From Agrococcus jenensis (GTDB lineage Bacteria; Actinomycetota; Actinomycetes; Actinomycetales; Microbacteriaceae), in contig NZ_RKHJ01000001.1 of the NCBI RefSeq assembly GCF_003752465.1, forward strand, positions 2,728,001-2,792,000: a DNA stretch of 64,000 nucleotides, written 5' to 3'. The position numbers and the translations under genes are program-made. This document shows, piece after piece, positions 47,931-56,939 of this stretch (position 1 is the first letter of the stretch; every line of letters begins with the position of its first letter). The notes under the pieces were generated by a model. It searched no databases and had not been told where the DNA came from. It saw nothing but the letters and a program-made list of their open reading frames with translations.

Positions 47931-47970
47931 GACGGCGGCCCAGGCCACAGGGCCGGGCGCCGCCGCCGTC
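47931..47970 (-). terminator. Hairpin between the binding-protein and permease genes
   Basis: GACGGCGGC and GCCGCCGTC form a 9-bp stem around 22 bases in the 90-base gap. It is a possible attenuator favouring expression of the upstream gene. Confidence 0.4.
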
Positions 47971-47988
47971 GCTCGCGTCACGATCGGA

Positions 47989-48981
47989 TCAGCTCGCCGA
48001 CTCGAGGGCGTCGGCGAACGCCTCGAAGAACTCGGTGTACGTCTGGATGCTCTCGTTCGTGTACGTGTCGGCGGGCATGTAGACGATCCGGTCCTCCTGC
48101 ACCGCGGTGACGCCGGCGAGCGCCTCCGAGCTCTCGAGGATGTCGGCGGCGGGCGAGAAGGCCGGGTCGTCGGCGGCCACGGCCGCGTCGCGGTCCATCA
48201 CGAGCATCCACGCCGGGTTCGAGGCCGCGATCGCCTCGACCGAGATGTCGTCGCCCTGGTGGTCGTCGGTCGAGCCGTCGACCTCGAGCGCCGGCGTCAG
48301 GCCGAGGATGTCGAACACCGGTCCGAGCGTGCGGCCGACGCTCGGCGCGAGGTAGCCGATCTCGCCGCCGGAGGTCGTGACCGCCATGACCGAGTCCGCG
48401 TCGTCGTACGCTGCGGCGGCGCGCTCGATCGCGGCGTCGAAGTCGGCGACGAGCTGCGCGGCCTCCGCCTGCTTGCCGAACACCTCGCCGAGCACGGTCA
48501 CCTGGCGGCGGAGCTCCTCGTCGAAGGGCTCGCCCTCGCGCGGCTCGAGCTGCAGGATCGTCGCGTCGGGCACGAGGGCGGCGATGTCGGCGTCGCGGTC
48601 CGAGAAGCGCTGGCCGCTGATGACGAGGTCGGGCTCGACGGCGACGATGGCCTCGAGGTCGGGCTCGCGGTGGTTGCCGATGTCGATGATCGCGTCGTCC
48701 TCGGTGTACGAGATCGTGTCGGGCATGAGCGCGACGGCGGCGGCGCTCAGCTCGATGCCCCAGGCGTCGAGCGTCTCGAACGTGCGGTTGTCGAGGGCGA
48801 CGACGGAGGTGGGCGGCAGCGCGATCGTGTGCGTGCCCGCGTTGTCGGTGATCTCGACCGTCGAGGCGGCAGCGGTCGTCTCGGCGGGCGCCTCCTCGGC
48901 GGTGGCGGCGGAGCAGCCCGCGAGGAGCATCGCTGACGCGGCGAGCGCCGAGAGGCCGGCAAGCGAACGGTTCGAGGGCAT
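47989..48981 (-). CDS. Siderophore-binding lipoprotein (CeuA/YclQ-like)
   Basis: A 330-residue exported lipoprotein that captures a ferric siderophore outside the membrane. The signal peptide ends in a lipobox, SAMLLAGC (Cys about 23). Two lobes follow, with SVVALDNRTFETLDAWGIE, NHREPDLEAIVAVEPDLVIS, VMAVTTSGGEIGYLAPSVG and a C-terminal TYTEFFEAFADAL. The pattern is that of the catecholate/petrobactin-type CeuA-YclQ group; the ligand is inferred, not shown. It is first in the import unit, 109 bases after the iron box. Confidence 0.92.
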   Translation of the reverse strand: MPSNRSLAGLSALAASAMLLAGCSAATAEEAPAETTAAASTVEITDNAGTHTIALPPTSVVALDNRTFETLDAWGIELSAAAVALMPDTISYTEDDAIIDIGNHREPDLEAIVAVEPDLVISGQRFSDRDADIAALVPDATILQLEPREGEPFDEELRRQVTVLGEVFGKQAEAAQLVADFDAAIERAAAAYDDADSVMAVTTSGGEIGYLAPSVGRTLGPVFDILGLTPALEVDGSTDDHQGDDISVEAIAASNPAWMLVMDRDAAVAADDPAFSPAADILESSEALAGVTAVQEDRIVYMPADTYTNESIQTYTEFFEAFADALESAS

Positions 48982-49089
48982 GGCTGTCTCCTTGTGCTGG
49001 ATGCCGCCGGCGCGCTGGACCGGCGTGGGCTCAGCGGGGCGAGGTCAGCATGCGGCCGCGGGCGGCCCTGCATGTCTGACAGCAGGCTA

Positions 49090-49108
49090 TGAGGTAAGCC
49101 TTACCTAA
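49090..49108 (-). promoter_or_regulatory. Iron box (IdeR/DtxR-type operator)
   Basis: TTAGGTAAGGCTTACCTCA on the minus strand matches the 19-bp DtxR/IdeR consensus (TTAGGTTAGGCTAACCTAA-like) with an uninterrupted AGGTAAGSCTTACCT core and one mismatch at the end. It precedes the siderophore importer, so the unit should be repressed by iron. It also lies 24 bases from the end of ffh. Confidence 0.85.
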
Positions 49109-49131
49109 GTCAAATCTTTCGGCGCGGCGCG

Positions 49132-50673
49132 TCAGCCGTTGCCGAGCATGCGCTGCAGCGCCGCCTGGTCGGGGCCGGAGAGCTCGCCGAAGGCGCCCTC
49201 CGCCTTCGGCTTGCCGAAGGCGCTCCCCTGCGGCGCCTCGGCCGCGGGCTCCTGGCGCTTCGCCGGGTTGCCCGACCGTCGCTGCTGCTTGCCCTGCGGC
49301 TTCGCGGCCTTCTTCGGCGGGCGCATGCCCGGAGGCATCGGGCCCATGCCGGGCATGTTCGGCACGCCGCCCTTCGCGACCGTCTTCATCATCTTCGCCG
49401 CCTGCTCGAACCGGGAGACGAGCTGGTTGACGTCGGTCACGGTCACGCCGGCACCGCGCGCGATGCGCAGCCGGCGCGAGCCGTTGAGCAGCTTCGACTG
49501 CTTGCGCTCCTGCGGCGTCATCGACTGGATGATCGCCTCGGTGCGCACGAGCTCGCGCTCGTCGAACGAGTCGATCGCCTGGCGCATGCCCTTGCCGCCC
49601 GGCAGCATCCCGAGCATCTGCTTGAAGTTGCCGGCCTTGCGCAGCTGCTGCATCTGCTTGAGGAAGTCCTCGAGCGTGAAGCCGTCGGTCGCGATCGCCT
49701 CCGCCATGCGGAGCGCCTCGTCCTCGTCGAACGCCTTCTGCGCCTGCTCGATGAGCGTGAGGATGTCGCCGAGGTCGAGGATGCGGCTCGCCATGCGGTC
49801 GGGGTGGAAGGGCTCGAAGTCGTCGAGCGACTCGCCCGTCGACGCGAAGAGGATCGGCTTGCCGGTCATGCCGCGGATCGAGAGCGCGGCGCCACCGCGC
49901 GCGTCGCCGTCGAGCTTCGTGAGCACGACGCCGGTGAAGTCGACGCCCTCCTGGAAGGCCTTCGCGGTCGCGACCGCGTCCTGGCCGATCATCGCGTCGA
50001 TGACGAACAGCACCTCGTCGGGCTGCACCGCGCGGCGGATGTCCGCGGCCTGGCGCATCATGTCGGCGTCGACGCCGAGGCGGCCGGCCGTGTCGACGAT
50101 GACGATGTCGTGCTGCTTGCGCTTGCCCTCGGCGACGCCGTCGCGGGCGACGCGCACCGGGTCGCCGACGCCGTTGCCGGGCTCGGGGGCGAAGACGGGC
50201 ACGCCCGCCTGGCCGCCGACGACCTGCAGCTGCGTGACGGCGTTCGGTCGCTGCAGGTCGCTCGCGACGAGCAGCGGCGTGTGCCCCTGGCCGAGCAGGT
50301 GCTTCGCGAGCTTGCCGGCGAGCGTCGTCTTGCCCGCGCCCTGGAGGCCGGCGAGCATGATGACGGTGGGCGGCTGCTTCGCGAGCTCGAGCCGGCGCGA
50401 CTCGCCGCCCAGGATGCCGACGAGCTCGTCGTTGACGATCTGCACGACCTGCTGCGCGGGGTTGAGCGCCTCGGACACCTCCGCGCCGAGGGCGCGCTCG
50501 CGCACCGCGGCGGTGAACGACTTCACGACCTCGAGCGCGACATCCGCGTCGAGCAGGGCGCGACGGATCTCCCGCACCGTGCCGTCGACGTCCGCCGCCG
50601 AGAGCTTGCCCTTCGTGCGCAGCTTGGCGAGGGTCTCGGTGAGGCGGGTGGAGAGTGAACCGAAGGCAGCCAT
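49132..50673 (-). CDS. ffh: Signal recognition particle protein Ffh
   Basis: Ffh (513 residues) is the SRP GTPase. The N domain (VREIRRALLDADVALEVVKS) is followed by the G domain with MLAGLQGAGKTTLAGKLAKH (about 105-124), DTAGRLGVD, and VVLTKLDGDARGGAALSI. The M domain has GGKGMRQAIDSF and RRLRIARGAGVTVTDVNQLV, then a Met/Pro/Lys-rich tail. The ATG has TAGACT nine bases upstream, so the leader is nil or a few bases. The gene for its RNA partner is not within the window. Confidence 0.97.
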   Translation of the reverse strand: MAAFGSLSTRLTETLAKLRTKGKLSAADVDGTVREIRRALLDADVALEVVKSFTAAVRERALGAEVSEALNPAQQVVQIVNDELVGILGGESRRLELAKQPPTVIMLAGLQGAGKTTLAGKLAKHLLGQGHTPLLVASDLQRPNAVTQLQVVGGQAGVPVFAPEPGNGVGDPVRVARDGVAEGKRKQHDIVIVDTAGRLGVDADMMRQAADIRRAVQPDEVLFVIDAMIGQDAVATAKAFQEGVDFTGVVLTKLDGDARGGAALSIRGMTGKPILFASTGESLDDFEPFHPDRMASRILDLGDILTLIEQAQKAFDEDEALRMAEAIATDGFTLEDFLKQMQQLRKAGNFKQMLGMLPGGKGMRQAIDSFDERELVRTEAIIQSMTPQERKQSKLLNGSRRLRIARGAGVTVTDVNQLVSRFEQAAKMMKTVAKGGVPNMPGMGPMPPGMRPPKKAAKPQGKQQRRSGNPAKRQEPAAEAPQGSAFGKPKAEGAFGELSGPDQAALQRMLGNG

Positions 50674-50682
50674 GATGGGCCG

Positions 50683-50688
50683 AGTCTA
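50683..50688 (-). promoter_or_regulatory. -10 box of ffh
   Basis: TAGACT lies nine bases before the ATG, giving a leaderless or near-leaderless message. Confidence 0.45.
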
Positions 50689-50752
50689 CCGATCCGACTG
50701 GCATGCTGGTGGCGAGCAGGCCGCGCCTGCCGCCAGCACGAGGAGGGTCCGG

Positions 50753-51916
50753 ATGCGTCTTCGAGGCATGCCGCCGTCGCACGCCAGGTCGCTGGCGCGC
50801 AGCGTCCGCTTCCACGGCTTCACGATCACGGCCCTCGCCCGCCACGCGGCGCGCGTGCACCGCGACAGCCTCGGGCTCGTCGTGGACGGCTGGAGCGTGA
50901 CCTTCGGCGAGCTCTGGAGCGCGGCGCAGGGCGTCGCCGCCGTGCTCTACCTCGGGCCTCTCGACCGCACGCCACGACCGGTCGTGATCGCGTGCGCCGG
51001 ACCGGCGATGCCGCTCTCGCTCATCGCCGTCGCGCGGCTCGGGCTCGACGTCATGCCGGTGAGCCGCGGCTCGCTCGAGGAGTTCCGCCGGGCCGTGCCG
51101 CAGGACGCGCTGCTCATCCACGACGGCGAGGCGCCTGCCTGGCACCGCGGCCCGACGGTGCAGGCCGAGCAGATCGTCGCGTGGTCGACCAGCGACGGCT
51201 CCGGTCTCGCCCGCCCGCGCCGCCGGGCGCGCATCGTGCTCCCCGACCGCTCGCTCGCCGGCACGATCACGACGCATGTGCAGGGCGCGATGGGCGTGCA
51301 GGGCCTGCGGCAGCTCGCGGGCCTGCACGACCGGCTCGGCATCGAGGGCACCGACGTCATCCTCACCTGCGCGCCGCTGCACCGCGGTAAGGGACTGCAG
51401 CTGCTCGGCATGGCGCTGCTCACCGGCGCGACGCTCGTGAGCGCCGCCCACACGCCGTCGGCCGATCGCATCCGCATCATCCGCGACCGCTTCGTGTCGG
51501 TGCTCTCCGCGTCACCGAGCCAGCTGGCCGGCATCCTCGACGAGCTCGAGCGCACCGGCGAGGCACCGCCGCGACTGCGCCGCATCGTGGTCGCCGGCCA
51601 GGATGTCGACGCCGACCTCGTGCGCCGTCTCCACACGGTCTGGGGACCGATCGTGCTGAGCGCCTACGGGTCGGTGCAGACCGGCACGGTCGCGGTCGCG
51701 ACGCCGGAGGTGCTCTCGGCGCATCCCGGCACCGTCGGGCGGCGCCTGCCGGGCAGCGACTTCGGCATCGTCGGCCACCGTGGCCGCGGCGACGCGAGCG
51801 GCCTGCTGTGGGTGCGCGGGGCGCACTCGACCGTCATCACCGAGGACCGCGCCCGCATCGAGGACGGCATGCTGACGATCGTCGGCCCGCTCACGCAGCC
51901 CGACACGTCGGACTAG
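50753..51916 (+). CDS. Degenerate adenylate-forming (ANL) family protein
   Basis: A 387-residue protein with the layout of an AMP-binding domain: LVVDGWSVTFGELWSAAQGV (the usual N-terminal YxxL-like block), IACAGPAMPLSLIAVARLGL, LTCAPLHRGKGLQLLGMALL, TGATLVSAAHTPSADRI and AYGSVQTGTVAVATPE in place of the YGxTE motif. The P-loop (TSGTTGxPKG) is not present; LPDRSLAGTITTH occupies that position. The C-terminal lid domain (~100 residues) with the catalytic Lys is missing. It is probably not a normal ligase. AGGAGG (50741-50746) supports the ATG. It is likely a monocistronic accessory gene. Confidence 0.7.
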   Translation: MRLRGMPPSHARSLARSVRFHGFTITALARHAARVHRDSLGLVVDGWSVTFGELWSAAQGVAAVLYLGPLDRTPRPVVIACAGPAMPLSLIAVARLGLDVMPVSRGSLEEFRRAVPQDALLIHDGEAPAWHRGPTVQAEQIVAWSTSDGSGLARPRRRARIVLPDRSLAGTITTHVQGAMGVQGLRQLAGLHDRLGIEGTDVILTCAPLHRGKGLQLLGMALLTGATLVSAAHTPSADRIRIIRDRFVSVLSASPSQLAGILDELERTGEAPPRLRRIVVAGQDVDADLVRRLHTVWGPIVLSAYGSVQTGTVAVATPEVLSAHPGTVGRRLPGSDFGIVGHRGRGDASGLLWVRGAHSTVITEDRARIEDGMLTIVGPLTQPDTSD

Positions 51917-52016
51917 CCGCGAGACCATCCCGCGGGAGGCGTCACCGCTGATCGAGGAGCTGAGGTGGCGTCGTGCGCGCAGGGATGCACCGGTCCTCGA
52001 ACGCGGCTCATCCCGG

Positions 52017-52562
52017 TCATGCCTCGTGCCGTCTGCTCCGATCCGCAAGCGGCTGGGTAGCGCCTGCGACGCCGTCTCCGAGCCACAGGTTCAAGCGCCT
52101 CACGGTCTCCTCGACGGAGCGTCGGGTACCGGCGTTCGACCTGAAGCGCAGGGGTGGTCGTCCGACCATGCGCACCTCGATCGAGCAGAGATCCGGATGA
52201 AGGTTCAGGTGGCTGAGCGAGACGATGTCCGTCGCCGCGTCGCAGTCCTCCACGGTCGAGAATCGCTCGATCGCGCGGCGCTCGAGGCGAACGACCGAGA
52301 GACGCTTGATGAAGATCGCCTCGTGCTCGGTGACCAGCACGCGACAGCGCCAACCCAGCGCCAGGAGCGCGAGCGTTCCGCTCAGGAGCGTCGCCGAGGC
52401 CATCGACCACACGAGCCAGTCCCGCTCCGCGAGCGCATGACGACCGACCATCACGATCAGAAGGGGAGCCGCAGCGAGCAGCAACGCGTTGAGCTGGAAG
52501 GGATTGGCGAATTGCGTGCGGGACCCTGCAACGGGCGTCGCCCTCAATCGCCCTTCCGTCAC
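52017..52562 (-). CDS. Membrane protein with PH-like C-terminal part
   Basis: A 181-residue protein with two membrane helices (residues ~26-44 and 49-69) and a soluble C-terminal half (VLVTEHEAIFIKRLSVVRLE, then LCSIEVRMVGRPPLRFRSNA) that resembles bacterial PH-like domains. The assignment is from pattern only. Its GTG begins 10 bases after the ftsY stop, so it may be cotranscribed, yet its codon use looks less GC-extreme than ftsY, suggesting a later arrival. The function is unknown. The 100 bases after it (51917-52016) hold no clear feature. Confidence 0.6.
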   Translation of the reverse strand: MTEGRLRATPVAGSRTQFANPFQLNALLLAAAPLLIVMVGRHALAERDWLVWSMASATLLSGTLALLALGWRCRVLVTEHEAIFIKRLSVVRLERRAIERFSTVEDCDAATDIVSLSHLNLHPDLCSIEVRMVGRPPLRFRSNAGTRRSVEETVRRLNLWLGDGVAGATQPLADRSRRHEA

Positions 52563-52572
52563 GACGGCCGAT

Positions 52573-53442
<870 letters not shown>

Positions 53443-53448
53443 GCGTCC

Positions 53449-53473
53449 ATGCTAGGCGGGCAGCCGCTAGACT
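53449..53473. promoter_or_regulatory. Divergent -10 boxes of ftsY and terC
   Basis: TAGCAT (minus, 53449-53454) is six bases before the ftsY ATG. TAGACT (plus, 53468-53473) is seven bases before the start of the riboswitch-like leader of terC at about 53481. Confidence 0.5.
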
Positions 53474-53480
53474 CGGCTCC

Positions 53481-53582
53481 GGCGAAGGGGAGTATCCCGA
53501 CTCGCCGCGATCGTCATCACGGAGCCCGATGCTGCGCTCCCGGTCGCGGCGGCGCGTGAAGCGCGGGAGAGACGTTCGCGCC
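53481..53582 (+). promoter_or_regulatory. yybP-ykoY manganese riboswitch
   Basis: The 5' UTR of terC carries the class hallmarks: GCGAA pairs with TTCGC to form the closing stem P1 (53482-53486 with 53575-53579); the loop AAGGGGAGTA stands on the 5' side; ATCGTCATCACGGA lies in the middle; and GGGAGAGACGTTC closes the 3' side. This family binds Mn2+ and typically controls TerC-like and P-type efflux genes. The start codon lies 29 bases downstream. Confidence 0.82.
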
Positions 53583-53611
53583 CGTTCGCGCACCCATCGG
53601 AAGGCCGTCGC

Positions 53612-54898
53612 TTGACTCCGTATCAGATCTTCGAGATCGCCTCGATGGCGATCCTCGTCGCCATCCTCATCTTCGACCTGCTCATCGTCATCAAGCGGCC
53701 GCACGTGCCGTCGATGAAGGAGGCGACCGGCTGGGTCGTCGTCTACGTCGCGCTCGCGCTCGTGTTCGCCGGCGTGCTCTTCGTGATGGGCGACGCCCAG
53801 CACGCGGGCGAGTTCGTCACCGGCTGGCTGCTCGAGTACTCGCTGTCGATCGACAACCTCTTCGTCTTCATCATCATCCTGAGCCGCTTCTCGGTGCCGA
53901 AGGAGATGCAGCAGCGGGTGCTCATGATCGGCATCCTCATCGCGATCGTGCTCCGCGGCATCTTCATCGTCGTCGGCGTGCAGCTCGTCGAGCAGCTCTC
54001 GTGGCTCTTCTACATCTTCGGCGGCTACCTGGTCTACGTCGCCTACAAGCAGGCGTTCGGCCACGACGACGACTCCGGCGAGAAGGACAACCTCGTCGTC
54101 CGCCTCATGAAGAAGCGCGTCAACTTCACCGACACCTGGAACGGCGGCAAGGCCACGCTCACCGAGCAGGGCGTCCGCTACTTCACCCCGTTCCTGATGG
54201 TGATCATCGCGCTCGGCACGACCGACCTGCTGTTCGCGATCGACTCGATCCCTGCGATCTTCTCGGTGACGACGGATCCGTTCCTCGTCTTCGCGTGCAA
54301 CATCTTCGCCCTCATGGGCCTCCGCCAGCTCTACTTCCTGCTCGGTGGCCTGCTCGACCGCCTCGTCTACCTGCACTACGGCATCGCGGCGATCCTCGGC
54401 TTCATCGGCGTCAAGCTCGTCTTCCACGCCATGGAGGAGAACGAGCTGCCGTTCATCAACGGCGGCCAGCACATCGAGTGGGTCCCCCACATCGAGACCT
54501 GGCACTCGCTGCTGGTCATCCTCGTCTCGATGGTCGTCGCGGTCGTCGCATCGCTCATCAAGATCCGCATGGACGCCAAGCAGACCGGCGACGCATCGCT
54601 CCACCTCGGCCCGTCCGAGGCCGAGCTGGGCGCCGACGGCCACTACCACATCGTCGACGCGACCGGCCGGACCTTCTACCGCCCGCTGCGGGTCGAGCAC
54701 TCCGAGACCGGCACCCTTCAGGTGATCGACGCGAAGGGCACCGAGGCGCCCGCCGCCGACTTCCACGAGGACGTGCTCCGCGAGGCCGCTCGCGAGGACA
54801 TGGACCCGGACGCGCTCGAGGAGGTCCGTCGCCGCATCGCGAAGGGCGAGAACCTCGACGCGCGCGAGCTCGACGAGCGCGGCGACCGCAACGTCTGA
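53612..54898 (+). CDS. TerC family membrane protein (manganese exporter-like)
   Basis: A 428-residue TerC protein with about nine helices in the first ~315 residues. The conserved acidic helix motifs are EYSLSIDNLFVFIIILSRF and TTDLLFAIDSIPAIFSVTTD, where paired Asp residues probably bind metal. It ends in a 100-residue soluble tail (acidic, with DADGH-like and ADFHEDVLREAAREDMD segments), longer than usual. The start is a TTG, rare in this window, eight bases after GGAAGG; together with the riboswitch this fits tightly limited expression. TerC proteins of this type export Mn2+. Confidence 0.92.
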   Translation: MTPYQIFEIASMAILVAILIFDLLIVIKRPHVPSMKEATGWVVVYVALALVFAGVLFVMGDAQHAGEFVTGWLLEYSLSIDNLFVFIIILSRFSVPKEMQQRVLMIGILIAIVLRGIFIVVGVQLVEQLSWLFYIFGGYLVYVAYKQAFGHDDDSGEKDNLVVRLMKKRVNFTDTWNGGKATLTEQGVRYFTPFLMVIIALGTTDLLFAIDSIPAIFSVTTDPFLVFACNIFALMGLRQLYFLLGGLLDRLVYLHYGIAAILGFIGVKLVFHAMEENELPFINGGQHIEWVPHIETWHSLLVILVSMVVAVVASLIKIRMDAKQTGDASLHLGPSEAELGADGHYHIVDATGRTFYRPLRVEHSETGTLQVIDAKGTEAPAADFHEDVLREAAREDMDPDALEEVRRRIAKGENLDARELDERGDRNV

Positions 54899-54905
54899 CC
54901 GACGC

Positions 54906-55745
54906 GTGACCGGGGCGTCCGGCATCCTCGCGTGGCTCGCGCCGCGCGCGGTGCCGGGCGTCGAGGTCGTCGCGCCCGACGGCTACCGGCGTGCGCTGCA
55001 CGGTCCCCGCGTGACGACCGCGGCGGTGGCCGGCGACGTCGCCACGACGGCCGACCCCGACCTCGCGCGGGTCTTCGACCTGCACCGGGCGGCCGGCGGC
55101 ACGGATGCGCGGGCCGATGCGGATGCGCGGCTCACGTGGGCGGCGGAGCGGCACGGGGTGCCTGCGCTCGCCGACGCCGTCGCCCAGGAGCCGGCGCTCG
55201 CCCAGCCTGGCTGCGCCGACGCGCACGAGATGCTCGTGCGCGCGATCGTCGGGCAGCAGATCTCGGTCGTCGCGGCGACGCAGCAGCTCGCGCTGCTCGG
55301 CGCGCTGGGCGACGCGCTGCCGCCGGCGCTCACCGCCGACGGCATCGAGCGCTGCTTCCCGACGATGGCGCAGGTCGCCGACGGCGCCGACGTGCTGCGC
55401 GGTCCAGCCGCGAAGACCGCGACCGTGCGACGGGCGGCCGAGGCGGTCGCGAGCGGCGCGATCCCCCTCGAGCGCTCATCCCACGCCGGCACCGCCGACC
55501 TCGAGGCGATCCGCGCGCAGCTGCTCGCGCTCAAGGGCATCGGGCCGTGGACCGTCGGCTACCTCTCGCTGCGGTTGGGCGATCCCGACGTGCTGCTGCT
55601 CGGCGACGTCGCGGTGCGGAAGGGCGCGCGGCGGCTCGGCATCGGCGACGGTCTCGCCGACCTCGCCGCCTTCGCCGCGGACTGCGCGGGGCACCGCTCG
55701 GCGCTCATGCTGCGCTGCTGGGCGGCCGCGAGCGAGCGGCCCTGA
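54906..55745 (+). CDS. DNA-3-methyladenine glycosylase II (AlkA-like)
   Basis: A 279-residue HhH-GPD glycosylase that removes alkylated purines. The N-terminal beta part is short. CADAHEMLVRAIVGQQISVV opens the helical domain, LLALKGIGPWTVGYLSLRLG is the HhH motif (about 206-225), and the catalytic Asp is in LLGDVAVRKG (about 233). It starts with GTG seven bases after the terC stop, so it is likely read from the same transcript. No Ada-like methyltransferase is fused or nearby. Confidence 0.9.
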   Translation: MTGASGILAWLAPRAVPGVEVVAPDGYRRALHGPRVTTAAVAGDVATTADPDLARVFDLHRAAGGTDARADADARLTWAAERHGVPALADAVAQEPALAQPGCADAHEMLVRAIVGQQISVVAATQQLALLGALGDALPPALTADGIERCFPTMAQVADGADVLRGPAAKTATVRRAAEAVASGAIPLERSSHAGTADLEAIRAQLLALKGIGPWTVGYLSLRLGDPDVLLLGDVAVRKGARRLGIGDGLADLAAFAADCAGHRSALMLRCWAAASERP

Positions 55746-55857
55746 CCGAACCCTCGACCACCGGTCGAGGCCGGTTGGCCGACGGGGCTTGCGCTCGGTC
55801 GAGGCGAGGTGCATGCTGATGCGACCCTCTCCGGAGGGTGACCCTCCTCGGAGGGCC

Positions 55858-55892
55858 GGAGGCCCCGCACGCTCATACCGCGCGGGGCCTCC
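55858..55892. terminator. Hairpin terminator with CTCATAC loop (downstream of the AlkA-like gene)
   Basis: GGAGGCCCCGC and GCGGGGCCTCC make an 11-bp stem, lengthened inward with one mismatch to leave a CTCATAC heptaloop. A smaller CCCTC/GAGGG hairpin precedes it (55826-55848). Confidence 0.7.
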
Positions 55893-55961
55893 TCCTCGTC
55901 TCAGGGCGTCCCGCTCCCCGGCGGGGCTGCCCTGGATGCATGGAGCCCCGGATGCACGAAG

Positions 55962-55986
55962 CCCGGCCACCTCATACGTGGCCGGG
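55962..55986. terminator. Second CTCATAC-loop terminator (downstream of the DUF817 gene)
   Basis: CCCGGCCAC and GTGGCCGGG form a perfect 9-bp stem with loop CTCATAC, 19 bases from the end of the convergent DUF817 gene. On that gene's strand the loop reads GTATGAG. Confidence 0.75.
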
Positions 55987-56005
55987 TTCCTGTGCCGCCA
56001 TCAGA

Positions 56006-56926
56006 TCAGTCGCCGTGCACGCCGTCGCGCAGCGGCGACGGCGTGTCGGCGCGCGGGTGCACGGTCGGCTGCGGACGGTGCACGAGCGTCACGAGCACCA
56101 CCGACAGGATCATCAGCAGGAACCAGCTGACGATCTTCGTCCACGACACCGGCTGCCAGCCGTCGAGCTGGTCGGGGTAGGCCCAGGCGCCGCCCCAGGT
56201 CGCGATGTTCTCGGCGCCCCAGATCACGATCGCGACGAGCGCGAACGCCGCGAGGATCGGCATCCGCAGGTGGGTACGGAGCACGCGGAAGCGCATCGTG
56301 CACGCGCCCCACAGCAGCACGATCGCGGCGACGAGCACCCAGCGCAGATCGATCCAGAAGTGGTGGAGGAAGAAGTTCGCGTAGATGCCGACCGCCACCG
56401 CGATCGTCGCCCAGAGCGGCGGGTAGCGCGTGAAGCGCAGGTCGAACATGCGCATCGTGCGCACCATGTAGGAGCCGACCGCCGCATACATGAAGCCGGA
56501 GAACAGCGGCACACCCCCGACGCGCAGGATGCCCTCCGCTTCGTAGGCCCACGAGCCGACGTCGGTCTTGAAGAGCTCCATGACCGTGCCCGCGACGTGG
56601 AAGAGCGCGACCACCCAGAGCTCGCGCAGCGTCTCGAGCCGGAAGCCCAGCATCGCCAGCTGGATGAGCACGGCCGCGACGGTGAGCGCGTCGTTGCGCG
56701 CGATGGCGGCGTCGTCGGGCCACCACAGCCGCGCGGCGAGGATGCAGGCGAGGAGCAGGCCGCCGAAGACGCTCGCCCACGCCTGCTTGAGCGTGAAGAC
56801 GCCCAGCTCGATGACGCCCCGCCGCCAGCGCGAGCGGCCTCGGCCGTCGAGCAGCCGGTGAGCGGCGCGGTCGATCGCCTCCTCGACCGCGGTGAACTCG
56901 CGTGCCGACGCGGATCGGGCGCTCAT
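56006..56926 (-). CDS. DUF817 family membrane protein
   Basis: A 306-residue polytopic protein of the DUF817 family, with about eight helices. Recognisable stretches are FTLKQAWASVFGGLLLACIL, LFHVAGTVMELFKTDVGSWA, SGFMYAAVGSYMVR and NFFLHHFWIDLRWVLVAAI, then WGAENIATWGGAWAYPDQ. Conserved His, Glu and Trp residues inside helices hint at a redox or metal function, but none is known. It is 13 bases after the methyltransferase gene and probably cotranscribed. Confidence 0.88.
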   Translation of the reverse strand: MSARSASAREFTAVEEAIDRAAHRLLDGRGRSRWRRGVIELGVFTLKQAWASVFGGLLLACILAARLWWPDDAAIARNDALTVAAVLIQLAMLGFRLETLRELWVVALFHVAGTVMELFKTDVGSWAYEAEGILRVGGVPLFSGFMYAAVGSYMVRTMRMFDLRFTRYPPLWATIAVAVGIYANFFLHHFWIDLRWVLVAAIVLLWGACTMRFRVLRTHLRMPILAAFALVAIVIWGAENIATWGGAWAYPDQLDGWQPVSWTKIVSWFLLMILSVVLVTLVHRPQPTVHPRADTPSPLRDGVHGD

Positions 56927-56939
56927 CGGGTGTGCGCGG

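Noticed and set aside
49109..50752. SRP RNA (4.5S) gene next to ffh
   Set aside because: The gaps on both sides of ffh are too short and contain no GGAA-tetraloop hairpin.
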